Positions 45,279 to 55,164 of a stretch of DNA of 64,000 nucleotides are shown here, in pieces. The DNA comes from Chloroflexota bacterium. GTDB lineage: Bacteria; Chloroflexota; Ktedonobacteria; Ktedonobacterales; Ktedonobacteraceae. How positions within the stretch are numbered: position 1 is the first letter of the stretch; every line of letters starts with the position of its first letter. The notes below the pieces were generated by a model. It did no database searches. It was not told the DNA's origin and saw only the letters and a program-made list of their open reading frames with translations. The position numbers and the translations under genes were made by a program. Location of the stretch: NCBI GenBank assembly GCA_902812455.1, contig CADDZH010000006.1:23579-87578 (forward strand). The letters run 5' to 3'.

Positions 45279-45574
45279 TGCAGCTCATTATGTTCAACTG
45301 GTCACGCGGTGCTGGCCACGCACAACTCTGTCCATGAAAGACACACCATGCCACTCTCGATCTAAGTATACCGATTTTTAGAATGTGTGACAAGGTAGAC
45401 AAAAAAATTGCGGCATATAGCACTGCTTTTCCCGAGCCCCCTGTCTATACTGTCCTATAGAAAGGTCCACCCATGTCATGCTGAGCGAGTGCAGCCCAGC
45501 CCTGAACGCCGTGAAGGGGAATGGGCTCAGGTGACATTATGTGACTGTTCTTCACAGAAGCAGAGGTCAAGACA
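45279..45574. other. Intergenic region with hairpin-forming repeat
   Basis: No gene is seen. It contains GTCATGCTGAGCGAGTGCAG near 45475, a sequence type common in dispersed bacterial repeats. It also has the arms GCCCAGCCCT/AGGGGAATGGGC around 45495-45528. Confidence 0.5.
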
Positions 45575-46264
45575 ATGAGTATCGAGATGGACACGCTTCC
45601 CTGCAATATGAACGTAAGCGTAGTTACAAGCCGCTATTGGGCCGAAACCAACAAATATAGCTATAAAGAGCCTTATAGTGATGAGTATGGACTGGAGATT
45701 TTCCACCAGGCCATCGTAGAACATGATACACAAGCCTGGGAACTCTTGATAGAGCGTTTTCACAAGATGGTTCTGAGCTGGCTGCGCAGGCATCCCAATA
45801 GAGAGATAGCATACCGCTTGAACAGCGAAGAGAATTATATTGCCCTGGCCTTTGAGCGCTTCTGGATGGGAACGTTGAGAAACCAGAAGATCGAGTTCCA
45901 TTCTGTTGCAGCCGCTCTCAACTTCTTGCGTGCGTGCCTGAATAGCGTTATTATCGATACGCTACGCGGCCAGATGAGAGAGATGCCATTCCCCGAAACC
46001 GGCTTCGATGAGCCGGCAGTAGAGAACCTTGACGATGGGCTTGAGCTCTGGAACGCCATCAAAAGCTTGATCCCAGGCGAGCGCGAGCAGCGGCTAGCTT
46101 ACCTGCTCTACCATTGCGGCCTCAAACCCCGGCAAATCGTCCATTATTGCCCCGAGGAGTTTAACGATGTACAGGAGATCTTTCGCATGACTCGCAACAT
46201 CCTGGATCGCTTACGGCGCAATAAAGACCGGCTGCGCTGGCTGCTAAGTGATGTAGCCTGCTGA
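45575..46264 (+). CDS. ECF-like RNA polymerase sigma factor
   Basis: 229 aa. It resembles a sigma-70 region 2 (DTQAWELLIERFHKMVLSWL...IALAFERFWMGTLR) and a helical region 4 (PRQIVHYCPEEFNDVQEIFR), though the -35-binding helix is not typical. Likely an extracytoplasmic-function-type factor or a degenerate relative. AGAGG lies 9 bases before ATG. No anti-sigma gene is visible next to it; two small stress-type membrane proteins follow on the other strand. Confidence 0.65.
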   Translation: MSIEMDTLPCNMNVSVVTSRYWAETNKYSYKEPYSDEYGLEIFHQAIVEHDTQAWELLIERFHKMVLSWLRRHPNREIAYRLNSEENYIALAFERFWMGTLRNQKIEFHSVAAALNFLRACLNSVIIDTLRGQMREMPFPETGFDEPAVENLDDGLELWNAIKSLIPGEREQRLAYLLYHCGLKPRQIVHYCPEEFNDVQEIFRMTRNILDRLRRNKDRLRWLLSDVAC

Positions 46265-46269
46265 TATCA

Positions 46270-46557
46270 TTATCTTCTGGGCCTGGCAGGTGAGAAGAGG
46301 CGGAGGATGGCAACCAGAATACAGGCACCGATAAAGGCGATAAGGATGCTACCCCAGAAATGATAGATGCCTGTGAAGCCGAGAAAGCCGGCTAAGAAGC
46401 CGCCAATAACCGCGCCGATCAGGCCGACGATAATATCTCCAATACAGCCGTAGCCTCGTCCCCGCACAATAACGCTGGCCAGGAAGCCGGCAATCAGGCC
46501 AACGATTAACCAGGCAATCAAATCGCCAGGAGCAAGAATAAGATTATGTATTACCAT
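46270..46557 (-). CDS. GlsB/YeaQ/YmgE-family membrane protein 1
   Basis: 95 aa, three hydrophobic Gly-rich TM segments with the family signature GDLIAWLIVGLIAGFLASVI and DIIVGLIGAVIGGFLAGFLG. Transglycosylase-associated stress proteins of this type are small inner-membrane proteins. ATG 46557 is preferred; an upstream GTG 46575 is in frame. It is a paralogue of the protein at 46772. Confidence 0.85.
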   Translation of the reverse strand: MVIHNLILAPGDLIAWLIVGLIAGFLASVIVRGRGYGCIGDIIVGLIGAVIGGFLAGFLGFTGIYHFWGSILIAFIGACILVAILRLFSPARPRR

Positions 46558-46684
46558 ATGGCTTATATCCCTCACTTAGAGCTATTTTTTAGTAAAGACT
46601 GTTAAGCTATTTTCTATACGTGAAGAGCAGGCGAAAGTTACATTACGTGAGGAATAGAATAGGTAAGTAAGGCGAAAAGACAAA

Positions 46685-46715
46685 GCAAGGGCAGCCCATT
46701 TCCGGGCTGCCCTTG
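46685..46715 (-). terminator. 13-bp perfect hairpin after the second GlsB-like gene
   Basis: GCAAGGGCAGCCC/GGGCTGCCCTTGC with a 5-base loop. On the minus strand it is followed by TTTGTCTTTT, fitting a terminator for the gene ending at 46772. Confidence 0.8.
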
Positions 46716-46771
46716 CCAGTTGAGTAGTAACGAGCTACTCAGAGGAGGCTCTGGTTCGTCTCTCCCCTCTC

Positions 46772-47077
46772 TTAGTACCTACGGCGATAACCTCTGTAAC
46801 CGGTGGCGGCACGCACAATCATGATGAGGATGATCGCGCCAATGATGGCGAAGAACAGGCTGCCCCAGAACCCAACTGAGAAGCCTAAAGCGCCAGCGAT
46901 CAGTCCACCGATGATTGCGCCGATGATACCGACGACGATATCACCAATGATACCGAAGCCGCCGCCTTTCACGACGTATCCGGCAATCAAGCCGGCAAGG
47001 AATCCAATGATCAACCAGGCCAGCAATCCGCCCGGATTGAGGGCAAAAGCGAGTACCAATGTTGCAAATGTCATCAT
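46772..47077 (-). CDS. GlsB/YeaQ/YmgE-family membrane protein 2
   Basis: 101 aa, three Gly/Ile-rich TM helices, with GGLLAWLIIGFLAGLIAGYV and DIVVGIIGAIIGGLIAGALG. AAGGAG precedes the ATG at 47077. It is a paralogue of the previous gene, and the two face the same direction, so they arose by duplication. Confidence 0.87.
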   Translation of the reverse strand: MMTFATLVLAFALNPGGLLAWLIIGFLAGLIAGYVVKGGGFGIIGDIVVGIIGAIIGGLIAGALGFSVGFWGSLFFAIIGAIILIMIVRAATGYRGYRRRY

Positions 47078-47086
47078 CGTTCTCAA

Positions 47087-47388
47087 CTCCTTCTATATCT
47101 GACTAATTCATCCTGTAATTGCGTAGCAAATGCCATTTCCTTATTTCGCTTTGATTTAGATTACCTTGCAAATCCTGTCAGGATTTGCTGCATACGCATT
47201 TGCTATAGATAGGTTACTCTAGAATATATAGCAACACAAGTGAACAATAAAAACTTTAAGTGCGTGCTAATGATCTTTTAATGTTTCTAATTTATAGAGA
47301 TAGTAAAATCAGCCGCCTGTCCTTTTGGCCGTTGCCTGCTGCGCGGCAGGTATGGTAGGCTATATGCTACATACACGATGAAAGGAAG
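47087..47388. promoter_or_regulatory. Intergenic region with strong palindromes
   Basis: No gene. A 21-bp palindrome GCAAATCCTG-T-CAGGATTTGC lies at 47168-47188. Two 10-mers, TAGCAAATGC (47124-47133) and GCATTTGCTA (47196-47205), form an outer inverted repeat around it. A binding site array for a repressor is possible. Confidence 0.45.
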
Positions 47389-48711
47389 ATGGGTGAAGAC
47401 AGCATGGCTGCCGGGCCGGACACCACAGAATCAACAACATCGCGCGCAAGCGCATCACAGAAGCAACGCTTTCCGTTCTGGACATTGCATTTGCCACGCA
47501 ATGTCTACCTTTTGCTGTTCTTCACGCTGGGCAAAGGGTTTCAACTAACGATCGCGACGCTTAATGTTACTTATTATGCTCACAGTCTGGGCTACAAGCC
47601 GGATTTTATCGGGCTGCTGAGCGCGATGCCTGCGCTTGGCTCGCTTGTAAGCAGCGTACCCAGTGGGTTGCTGGCCGATCGCTTAGGGCGCAAGCCCGTC
47701 TTGATAGGCACTGCGATCCTGACCCCGCTTTTTCTGGCCGGGATCGGGCTGGTCACGTGGGGGCCGTTGCTGCTGGTGTGCGCGCTGATGCAAGGCATTG
47801 TCTCATCGGCCTACTGGGTCACGAATCTGCCGCTGCTGACAGAGAGCACAACAGAGCGGCAGAGAGTAGGCGTGATGGCGCTGAATAGTTTTCTGCTGCT
47901 AGGCATTGGCTCATTAGGGAATCTGCTGGGAGGAGCGATTCCTGAATTTGTGGCCGGGCTAATGCATGTCTCGGCGGCGAGTACCGTGCCGCTGCGCTGG
48001 GGGATCCTGAGTGCAGCGCTGGTAACAGTTACCTTTGGCCTGCCGCTCTGGTTCTTGCGGGAACCACCTCACAAGGTAACGGCCTCGCCAGAGGTGACAG
48101 CCATTGAGCAGCTTACAGCGGCAGAGCGGCGGCGAGAACCATTGCCGGTGCTCTTATTTGCTAGATTGCTCATTCCGGATCTGTTGTTTACGATGGGAGA
48201 AGGCGCGGTGGTGGCGCTGATCCAGCTCTACTTCGTGCTGCGCTTCCATCTTTTACCGGGGCCGCTGGGTGTCATTTTTACCATTTCTGGTCTTGGGGGC
48301 GGCATATTCTCGTTGACGGCACCCCTATTTGTGCATCGCTGGGGAAAACTACGCATCATCACTACGGTGATGTACCTGACAGCGCCGCTCATGCTTTTGA
48401 TCGGCTACTCTCCCTTTCTGCTGCTGGCAGTGGCGGGAGAATATGCGCGTTCCTTCATGCGTACACTGATCGAGCCGGTCTATGCAACATTTGCCATGGA
48501 GCAGGTTTCTGATCGCTGGCGCGCTACTTTAAGCGGGTGCTATGGGGTGACGTGGAGTATCGGCTTTAGCATTGGGCCAACCATTGCCGGCTGGCTGCAA
48601 ACGAATGTCAGTCTCTCGACGGCGTTTATCTTTGGCGCGTGCTGCCTGATGACCTGCTCTAGCTTGCTATTACTCTTCTTTGGTGGGAAGCCAGAAGGTT
48701 CCCAGATATAG
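47389..48711 (+). CDS. MFS transporter
   Basis: 440 aa, 12 TM helices. The loop 2-3 motif reads SGLLADRLGRKPVLIG. ATG 47389 follows AAAGGAAG; ATG 47404 is an in-frame alternative. The substrate is unknown, but the family layout resembles drug/metabolite exporters. The gene stands alone; the transglutaminase-like membrane protein gene begins 58 bp downstream. Confidence 0.85.
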   Translation: MGEDSMAAGPDTTESTTSRASASQKQRFPFWTLHLPRNVYLLLFFTLGKGFQLTIATLNVTYYAHSLGYKPDFIGLLSAMPALGSLVSSVPSGLLADRLGRKPVLIGTAILTPLFLAGIGLVTWGPLLLVCALMQGIVSSAYWVTNLPLLTESTTERQRVGVMALNSFLLLGIGSLGNLLGGAIPEFVAGLMHVSAASTVPLRWGILSAALVTVTFGLPLWFLREPPHKVTASPEVTAIEQLTAAERRREPLPVLLFARLLIPDLLFTMGEGAVVALIQLYFVLRFHLLPGPLGVIFTISGLGGGIFSLTAPLFVHRWGKLRIITTVMYLTAPLMLLIGYSPFLLLAVAGEYARSFMRTLIEPVYATFAMEQVSDRWRATLSGCYGVTWSIGFSIGPTIAGWLQTNVSLSTAFIFGACCLMTCSSLLLLFFGGKPEGSQI

Positions 48712-48769
48712 TATTGATATACTTCATCTGGTATACTATGTCAAAGATTTTTAGTTGGAGGAGCTTTGC

Positions 48770-51193
48770 ATGCCGTCACGTGTAGCGGAGTCGCGTCCTG
48801 AAGCAGGAATAGAAGCCCCGCACCAGCACTACTCGTCTAATGTTAGGGTGCCCACATATACAGAACGTCCAGTTGCGCAACCTGCAGAAACTGAGCCGCC
48901 TCAAAGGCGGGCGCTGGCGCCAGCCGAGGGCTGGCTGCCGCTGCTGCTCATCGCGATAGCTGTCTACTCTGTCGTCTTCCCGATGATGGCAGTGAGCGCA
49001 ATAGCGCAAAGTTACATTCTCATCTGGAGCGCAGCCGCCGGGCTTGTAGCCGGCTTGCTGATAGCAAAGATAGAGCGCCTGCCACAGGTGATTTTACACC
49101 TTGCCGCCTGCCTGATCGGCTACTGGCTCTCGATCTGGTTGATCAGCTCGATTGCGGTACATATTCCCTGGAGAACCCTGGTTGCGGAGATAGGTGCAGC
49201 ATTGATGGATCCGGCCGGGTCTGGCAATACCACGGTTGTTTTTCTCTTCTACCTCTCTTTCCTGAGCTTCTTTCTCGGCTACTTCGGCACATGGCTGATC
49301 TACCATGCGCGGCTGCCGTGGCTTGTTGCGTTCGTCTATTGCTCCATTCTTCTTGTCAACCTGAACTATGCCAGGCAAGACTTTTCGCTTTTTGTGGCCA
49401 CTTTGCTGGCCGCATTGGTGTTGCTTATCGCGCGTATCCAGCTCTCCTCTCGCCTGGAGCAATGGAAATACGAGGGGTTACATACAGATCGCGCCTGGCT
49501 GCGCGCTATTACCAGGCGCTGCATGCAAATCGGAACGATACTGGCGCTGCTGGCGCTCCTGCTCGGCTGGCTTCTTCCGATCCTGAGCCAGCCAGCCGAA
49601 GGAGTGACGTTCTGGAATGAGCTGAATAACACCTGGAGCGCTATCACACAGGGGCGCTTTTCATGGCCAGGCTCCGCTACAGGCAGCCAGACCGGCCAGG
49701 CGCCTACAAACTTTTTTGGCAGCCAGATGACTATTTCCGGCAGTGTGCGCCTGCCCAGCGGCGAAGTGCTGGATTATACAAACCCAGGTGGCTCACAGGG
49801 GCTTACCGGAGCACTTTATCTTGCAGGGTTCACTTATGACCACTTTGATGGGCATACCTGGACTTCATTATCGACGACGAACAGCCTGAATTATAGCGCC
49901 GGCGCATCACTCCCCAATATGATAGCTACCAGCTACGCACCAATCACAACGGAAGTCAGCATAGTACACCCGCCCGGTGGCAGCATGAACTATATCTTCG
50001 CCCCACCCGAGCCAGAATCATTCGATGTGGCTACAACTGTGTACGGTAATCCGGTCGTGGCTGCCTGGACACAGCAAGACCCCTTGAGGACGGGAGAGCA
50101 TTACACGGCCACTTCGCTCGTTTCTACAGCCCCGGCCAGCGCTTTAGCGCAAATACCGCTACCAGACGACGACCCATCTGCCTGGAAGACAGATATCAAC
50201 TATATGACCATGCAGGCCTTCTATCTCCAGGTGCCCAACGACCTCTCGTTGAATGTGAAACAAACGATGCAGCAATGGACGCAAGGAGCCAAGAGCGCTT
50301 ACGGCGCTTTGCAGATGCTTGAGGCTCACCTGAGCAACCCGGCGGAATTCACCTATTCCATCGATAACCCTCCTATCCCTCCTAATGTTGATGTTGTGGA
50401 CTGGCTATTACAGACCCATAGCGGCTACTGCACCTACTATGCGACAGCGATGACGATCATGGCTCGTTTGCTGGGCATCCCCGCGCGGATTGTGAATGGG
50501 TTTAGCCAGGGGCATTTTGATGCCAGGCGAAAGATGTGGGTGGTCGATGGCTCAGATGCGCATAGCTGGGTGCAAGCCTATTTTCCAGACTATGGATGGA
50601 TCAATTTTGATCCCACGCCCGGCTTTGCGTCAAATGGCGCAAGCAATCCGCCGCTGGGAGTATCACCTGCGCCCACCTCGCATCCTGCAAAGTCCCCACC
50701 GGCTCCTGCACACAAAAACAAGGGGAGCCAGCAAGAAACGCCCTCCACTCGCCAGGGAAACCAGCCGCTAGCAGCAAGCATTATGGCCGAGCGCACTGTA
50801 TTCATAGCCGGAGCTATCATACTGGTGCTCTGCTCGTTCTTTATCACCTGCTTGCTCCTGGTACGACAGCGCCTGTACAGCCTCTATGGGAGGAGCTCAC
50901 ATGTTGCCGGCATGTTCTGGCGAGTAAGCTCTGTTGCAGGATGGCTCGGCTTGTCATCGCATCCGGCGCAAACGCCATATGAATACAGCCGCAAACTGTG
51001 CCGGCTTGTACCAGAACACGCTTTCCCGCTCTGGCGGCTGACCGAGCTTTTTGTGCAGGAGCGCTGGGCACCCCTGCGACCGGAGCAGCATGAGCAGGCC
51101 GAACAAGAGTTGCAGCGGCTCTGGCCAGGCCTGCGTAGAACCATGGCAGGCCTGCTGTGGGCGAGGGTGATAGGTAGGAGAGCCAGGGGATAA
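48770..51193 (+). CDS. TgpA-like membrane protein with extracellular transglutaminase domain
   Basis: 807 aa. Five or six N-terminal TM helices (~55-275) come first. An outer region follows with the transglutaminase core HSGYCTYYATAMTIMARLLG (Cys), DAHSWVQAYFPDYGWINFDP (His, Asp). The C-terminal TM (~680-700) is followed by a cytoplasmic tail (DUF4129-like: QTPYEYSRKL...LFVQERW). GGAGG precedes ATG 48770. Related proteins are peptidases or crosslinkers; they often stand near DUF58/MoxR genes, which are not here. Confidence 0.85.
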   Translation: MPSRVAESRPEAGIEAPHQHYSSNVRVPTYTERPVAQPAETEPPQRRALAPAEGWLPLLLIAIAVYSVVFPMMAVSAIAQSYILIWSAAAGLVAGLLIAKIERLPQVILHLAACLIGYWLSIWLISSIAVHIPWRTLVAEIGAALMDPAGSGNTTVVFLFYLSFLSFFLGYFGTWLIYHARLPWLVAFVYCSILLVNLNYARQDFSLFVATLLAALVLLIARIQLSSRLEQWKYEGLHTDRAWLRAITRRCMQIGTILALLALLLGWLLPILSQPAEGVTFWNELNNTWSAITQGRFSWPGSATGSQTGQAPTNFFGSQMTISGSVRLPSGEVLDYTNPGGSQGLTGALYLAGFTYDHFDGHTWTSLSTTNSLNYSAGASLPNMIATSYAPITTEVSIVHPPGGSMNYIFAPPEPESFDVATTVYGNPVVAAWTQQDPLRTGEHYTATSLVSTAPASALAQIPLPDDDPSAWKTDINYMTMQAFYLQVPNDLSLNVKQTMQQWTQGAKSAYGALQMLEAHLSNPAEFTYSIDNPPIPPNVDVVDWLLQTHSGYCTYYATAMTIMARLLGIPARIVNGFSQGHFDARRKMWVVDGSDAHSWVQAYFPDYGWINFDPTPGFASNGASNPPLGVSPAPTSHPAKSPPAPAHKNKGSQQETPSTRQGNQPLAASIMAERTVFIAGAIILVLCSFFITCLLLVRQRLYSLYGRSSHVAGMFWRVSSVAGWLGLSSHPAQTPYEYSRKLCRLVPEHAFPLWRLTELFVQERWAPLRPEQHEQAEQELQRLWPGLRRTMAGLLWARVIGRRARG

Positions 51194-51331
51194 GGATCAA
51201 AATATAGTATTTATATATTTGAATATATAGATACTCGTTACGATAGCGGTAGCTCCTCGTTTGTATATTTTGGAAAGCCGTTTTTCACGCCACGAATGCG
51301 ACGATTGGAAGATGTGGGGAGGATGGATGCG

Positions 51332-52414
51332 ATGAGAAGAGAGCCACCGATAGCAGCATGTACCTATGGCTGGGGGAAAGAGTTCCGGCTCTACCACGAT
51401 TACCTCTATGCGGGCGGAAAGCGCTACATGTTGAACGAGCTGACCGGTATCCACCCTACCTACCAGCATGTTCTGGGCATCTCCTCGGTTCGTCTTGAGT
51501 TGCATTTCGGGAAGAAAAAGGTAACGTTGCGCGGTATTGCGGCTATCGAGGAAGCTCAAAAAGCCATAGATTACCTGATGCTGCACTATCTGGGGCGAGG
51601 ACAGGGCAGTTTTACATCTCGCACGAGTGAAGCCGGCAGGTGGAGGTGGACGAGGGAAGTGCAGGCACCTCTTGAGGTATCTCCACAAGTCCAGAACTGG
51701 CTACCGCACTATGAGCTGGCCACGCCGCAAGAACCGGATGCGAGACAGCAGGCTCAAGCTCAGGTGACAACACTCAAGCTCGAAACTCCGAAGTGGCAGC
51801 GCTTCCGGCAGGAACAGCGTGAACGCAGGCAGCGGCGCTTGCACACGGAGCGAGTCCTGCGAGAACACGGTTTTGACGTGGAAAGGTTAGCGCAGCAATT
51901 GAAGCAAGAGACGCTGCCGGAGGTGGATGTCCCCATACGTTTGCGTATAGGAGAACGCGCCCATTACATGACCGATGCCACGCTTTGCGGGGAACCTATC
52001 GGGGGAGAACTCTGTTCGACGTACCCGGCCAGAGATCACGGAATGTTGATTCTGACGAACAAACGCATGGTCTTTCTGGGCCGCAAGAGCCAGGTTGTGC
52101 TAGATTATGCCGATCTGGTGGTTGTCTATCGCTTGCGCGGCGCAGTAGCTTTTGAAGCAGAGCACTGGCAAAAGCGGGAGATATTCGAAGTCCGCCGCCC
52201 CTTAGAGTGTACGATGTACATCGATTGCATTCTTGAGCGCTGGAGAAAAGCCTTGATGCAGCGCCCGCAATTCAGGAGGATCACAACGAACTTCTTTGGT
52301 GACGACGTGCAAAGTGAGGAAGCGCTGGGAGCAGTGAATATCGAGAGCATATTGTCATTAGTGAGACAGAGGGTGAACACCAGCGAAGTTATCGACCAGT
52401 ACGAGTGGTCATAG
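51332..52414 (+). CDS. Hypothetical protein with PH-like segments
   Basis: 360 aa (369 from ATG 51323, which is closer to GGGGAGG). The N terminus (~20-100) reads FRLYHDYLYAGGKRYMLNEL, then KKVTLRGI, a bacterial-PH-like fold. The middle is a charged Arg/Gln coil (~150-200), followed by a second PH-like part (~245-310, MLILTNKRMVFLGRKSQVVLDY). Likely a cytoplasmic protein that docks to membranes or lipids; no enzyme motif is visible. Confidence 0.6.
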   Translation: MRREPPIAACTYGWGKEFRLYHDYLYAGGKRYMLNELTGIHPTYQHVLGISSVRLELHFGKKKVTLRGIAAIEEAQKAIDYLMLHYLGRGQGSFTSRTSEAGRWRWTREVQAPLEVSPQVQNWLPHYELATPQEPDARQQAQAQVTTLKLETPKWQRFRQEQRERRQRRLHTERVLREHGFDVERLAQQLKQETLPEVDVPIRLRIGERAHYMTDATLCGEPIGGELCSTYPARDHGMLILTNKRMVFLGRKSQVVLDYADLVVVYRLRGAVAFEAEHWQKREIFEVRRPLECTMYIDCILERWRKALMQRPQFRRITTNFFGDDVQSEEALGAVNIESILSLVRQRVNTSEVIDQYEWS

Positions 52415-52422
52415 CAGGAGGT

Positions 52423-52447
52423 GCAGGAGGGCCTGCGGCCCTCCTGC
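52423..52447. repeat. 11-bp perfect hairpin
   Basis: GCAGGAGGGCC-TGC-GGCCCTCCTGC, 8 bp after the PH-like gene. There is no T-tract, so it is more likely a REP-type repeat than a classical terminator. Confidence 0.65.
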
Positions 52448-52542
52448 CGGGGCTTGGGGGTGTCCCCGAATAACCATTATTCTAAAGGATTTCATAAGGT
52501 GGCTTTAATTGGCCACAGCAATTGGGGGGAAGAGGATAGGAG

Positions 52543-53478
52543 ATGATTGATACATTAATGGCCCTGTGGAACCGGGGATATGGTGGAAGAGCGGTACTTG
52601 TCTCGATAGCTTTTTTTATCATTTGCATTAGTATATCCCTACTCTTGGTTTCAGTTGACGGTATAACCTGGCTTAGTCGCGTGCATGGAACTCCTACGGC
52701 CCGCCGGGTCTACCCAACAGCCACCAATCCAGTGAGCGGCATCCAGCCCGTGCCGGATAATACAGTAACCATTCCTGCTCCTACTTCTACGCCTACTCCT
52801 GTGCTCAGAGCCACTCCCACCTCGGCAAGCAATCCATGTACTTACGCCTACACAGCGCAAGATAGGACACCCACTATAACGCCATCCAGCCGGAAAAATA
52901 GTGGCACTTCCGCTAAACCCACATCAACACCGGCGCATACACGCCCAACGCCAATTCCTACGCCCATAAAACCAGCCCCGACACCCACGAAGACACCAGC
53001 ACCCACGCCTACGGGCACGCCCGTGGTCACGCCCACGAATACAGCAACTGCCACTCCTACCGGCACGCCGCCAACACCGGCAAGCTCACCAACGGCCGCT
53101 CCTACTTCAATAGTCCCTCCCTCTGGGCCAGCCACGCCTACCAGTACGTCCGGTACAACGCCAACAGTTGGCACAAGCCCGGCAATGCCGGAAAAAGGCT
53201 CAACCAGCAGAGTACCAAGAGGTGGGGGACCGCTTCCTACCCCTACAAATGCTTCGACCCCAGGGCAACAAAACCCGCCGGCCAATCCACCATGCCTGCA
53301 AAGCAGCACGGGAGATAACCTGGATGCATCTCTAAGCGCTTCGATGCTGATAACGCTGGAGGAACATATCTGGCTGATACTGGGTGGTTCTGTTGCCGGG
53401 ACGATGCTTTTTTATGCCGCATTCTATCTATTCATGCGCAAAAAGAATACACTCAGTTCGAAGCCTGACTTACAATAG
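52543..53478 (+). CDS. Membrane protein with PTPTP-rich extracellular linker
   Basis: 311 aa: N-terminal TM (~19-40, VLVSIAFFIICISISLLLV), ~220 residues of low-complexity Thr/Pro/Ala (PTPTPV, PTPTKTPAPTPTGTP), and a C-terminal TM (~280-302) with a basic tail. The frame keeps the Pro/Thr repeats throughout, so it is a real gene. It may be a wall-spanning stalk. GGAGATG gives a weak start context at 52543. Confidence 0.65.
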   Translation: MIDTLMALWNRGYGGRAVLVSIAFFIICISISLLLVSVDGITWLSRVHGTPTARRVYPTATNPVSGIQPVPDNTVTIPAPTSTPTPVLRATPTSASNPCTYAYTAQDRTPTITPSSRKNSGTSAKPTSTPAHTRPTPIPTPIKPAPTPTKTPAPTPTGTPVVTPTNTATATPTGTPPTPASSPTAAPTSIVPPSGPATPTSTSGTTPTVGTSPAMPEKGSTSRVPRGGGPLPTPTNASTPGQQNPPANPPCLQSSTGDNLDASLSASMLITLEEHIWLILGGSVAGTMLFYAAFYLFMRKKNTLSSKPDLQ

Positions 53479-53733
53479 ATGCTGGGATCCACTGATGATT
53501 TGTCAGGCAGGCTGCGGCCCACCCTGGTGGAGAGAAAAGTGCGAGCCTCCTCCACACGGTCTCCCAGACCGCGTCCTCGCGCGCAGGCAAGGGGCTTCGC
53601 CCCCTGCACCCCCATGTATGAGGGGATCTTAGATAGATGCCCTTGACGCCGGCAAAATTATGGGCGTACAATAAAAAAGAACCTCACGTTAACGCAAACG
53701 TTAATCTTCATATGGAAGCTCAGGGATAACGAC
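53479..53733. repeat. Intergenic REP-like element
   Basis: GC-rich hairpins: GGTCTCCCAGACC (~53560) and GCAAGGGGC-TTC-GCCCCCTGC (~53588). The style matches the 52423 hairpin. No gene is supported. Confidence 0.55.
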
Positions 53734-55134
53734 ATGCGCATTACACCAGAAACGCCAGAGGAGACCCCAGCGCAAGCTGGCATAACAGAAGCAGCATCAA
53801 AGATGCTGCGCCGCTGGTGGCGCCCAATATGGCTGAATCGCGATCTTACTTTGCTATTTGGCGGGAGAGCACTGCGTAGCCTGGCGCAGGGTTACCTGGC
53901 AATCATTGTCCCGATCTACCTTGCGCAACTGGGCTTTGATGCCGTTCACCTGGGCATTGTCTTCACTGCGGCAGCGATCACCAGCGCCGTACTGGCGGCC
54001 TCGATCGGTTTTTTCTCAGATCGCTTTGGGCGCAAGACCTCGTTAATTCTCATTTCACTGATGATGGCAGGCGGAGGGGTTGTCTTTGCCCTTTCGAGGA
54101 ACTTCATTGTGCTGGTTCTGGCAGGGGCGATTGGTACAATAGGCAGGGGAGGTGGAGCAGGCAGTGGAGGAGCATGGGGGCCATATTACCCTGCCGAGCA
54201 AGCGCTCATTGCTGAACATGCCAGTGATAGGCAACGCACAACGATTTTTGGCGCGCTCTCGTTTGTGGGTGTGATAACGGGCGCTATCGGTTCTTTACTG
54301 GCCGCGTTGCCCAACTTATTGAAACAAGGCGCGGGGTTTTCTACACTTGATGGCTACCGCGTCCTTTTCCTGCTGACGGCCCTGCTCGGCATCGCTATGG
54401 CAGTGATCGTGCTCCCCGTTGGAGATCGCGTGCTCCAGCAACAGAGATGCGGGGCAGAGGTGAAAGCCGGTACAGCCACAACAAAGGCGAAAAAAAAGAT
54501 AGGGCTTTCGGCCAGTTCCTGGAATCTCGTCTCGCGCTTCATGATCACCAATACAACCAACGGCCTGGCGATTGGCGTTCTTGGAGGATTCGTGGTTTAC
54601 TGGTTCTATCGCCGCTATGGGGTAGATACCGGTGAGCTTGCAGGATTGTTTTTTGCGATCAACCTGGTTGCAGCTTTTCCTTACTTGCTGGCGGGACGGC
54701 TTGCGCGCAAGCTGGGCACTGTGAATACCATTGTTATCACACGCGCAATCTCGGTGGTCTTGCTCTTCGTCATGGTTATGATGCCGACGTTCTTGCTCGC
54801 AGCTCTCCTGTACCTTGTGCGCATGATTGCCAATACGCTATCCAACCCGTTGCGCCAATCGTACCTGATGGGCATTATTCCGCCCGAGGAGCGGTCGAGC
54901 GCAGCGGGGCTGTCAAACCTGCCATCGCAAGGGGCGGCTGCAATCAGTCCATATATCGCCGGCTACCTGATCCAGTTGGTTTCGCTGGATCTTCCCCTGG
55001 AGCTTGCTGCTGCCCTGCAGGCCATCAACGCTATGCTCTATTACGTGTTTTTCCGTAACGTTCACCCACCGGAAGAACGGGCACCAGCAGGTGCGGTCGC
55101 GCACCTGGAACATGCAGGTTCGAATACTGAGTAA
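53734..55134 (+). CDS. MFS transporter
   Basis: 466 aa, 12 TM helices. The loop 2-3 motif is GFFSDRFGRKTSLI. A Gly-rich stretch (GTIGRGGGAGSGGAWGPYYP, ~130-150) lies in TM4-5 and is characteristic of some drug-efflux members. The N terminus is a polar tail. A dienelactone hydrolase gene starts 30 bp downstream and may be in the same operon. The substrate is unknown. Confidence 0.85.
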   Translation: MRITPETPEETPAQAGITEAASKMLRRWWRPIWLNRDLTLLFGGRALRSLAQGYLAIIVPIYLAQLGFDAVHLGIVFTAAAITSAVLAASIGFFSDRFGRKTSLILISLMMAGGGVVFALSRNFIVLVLAGAIGTIGRGGGAGSGGAWGPYYPAEQALIAEHASDRQRTTIFGALSFVGVITGAIGSLLAALPNLLKQGAGFSTLDGYRVLFLLTALLGIAMAVIVLPVGDRVLQQQRCGAEVKAGTATTKAKKKIGLSASSWNLVSRFMITNTTNGLAIGVLGGFVVYWFYRRYGVDTGELAGLFFAINLVAAFPYLLAGRLARKLGTVNTIVITRAISVVLLFVMVMMPTFLLAALLYLVRMIANTLSNPLRQSYLMGIIPPEERSSAAGLSNLPSQGAAAISPYIAGYLIQLVSLDLPLELAAALQAINAMLYYVFFRNVHPPEERAPAGAVAHLEHAGSNTE

Positions 55135-55164
55135 CATCAACATCACGAAGGAGGTACATGAACT

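Noticed and set aside
52800..53100. CRISPR-like or tandem DNA repeat
   Set aside because: The repetition is due to Thr/Pro codons in a reading frame; there is no fixed repeat/spacer length.
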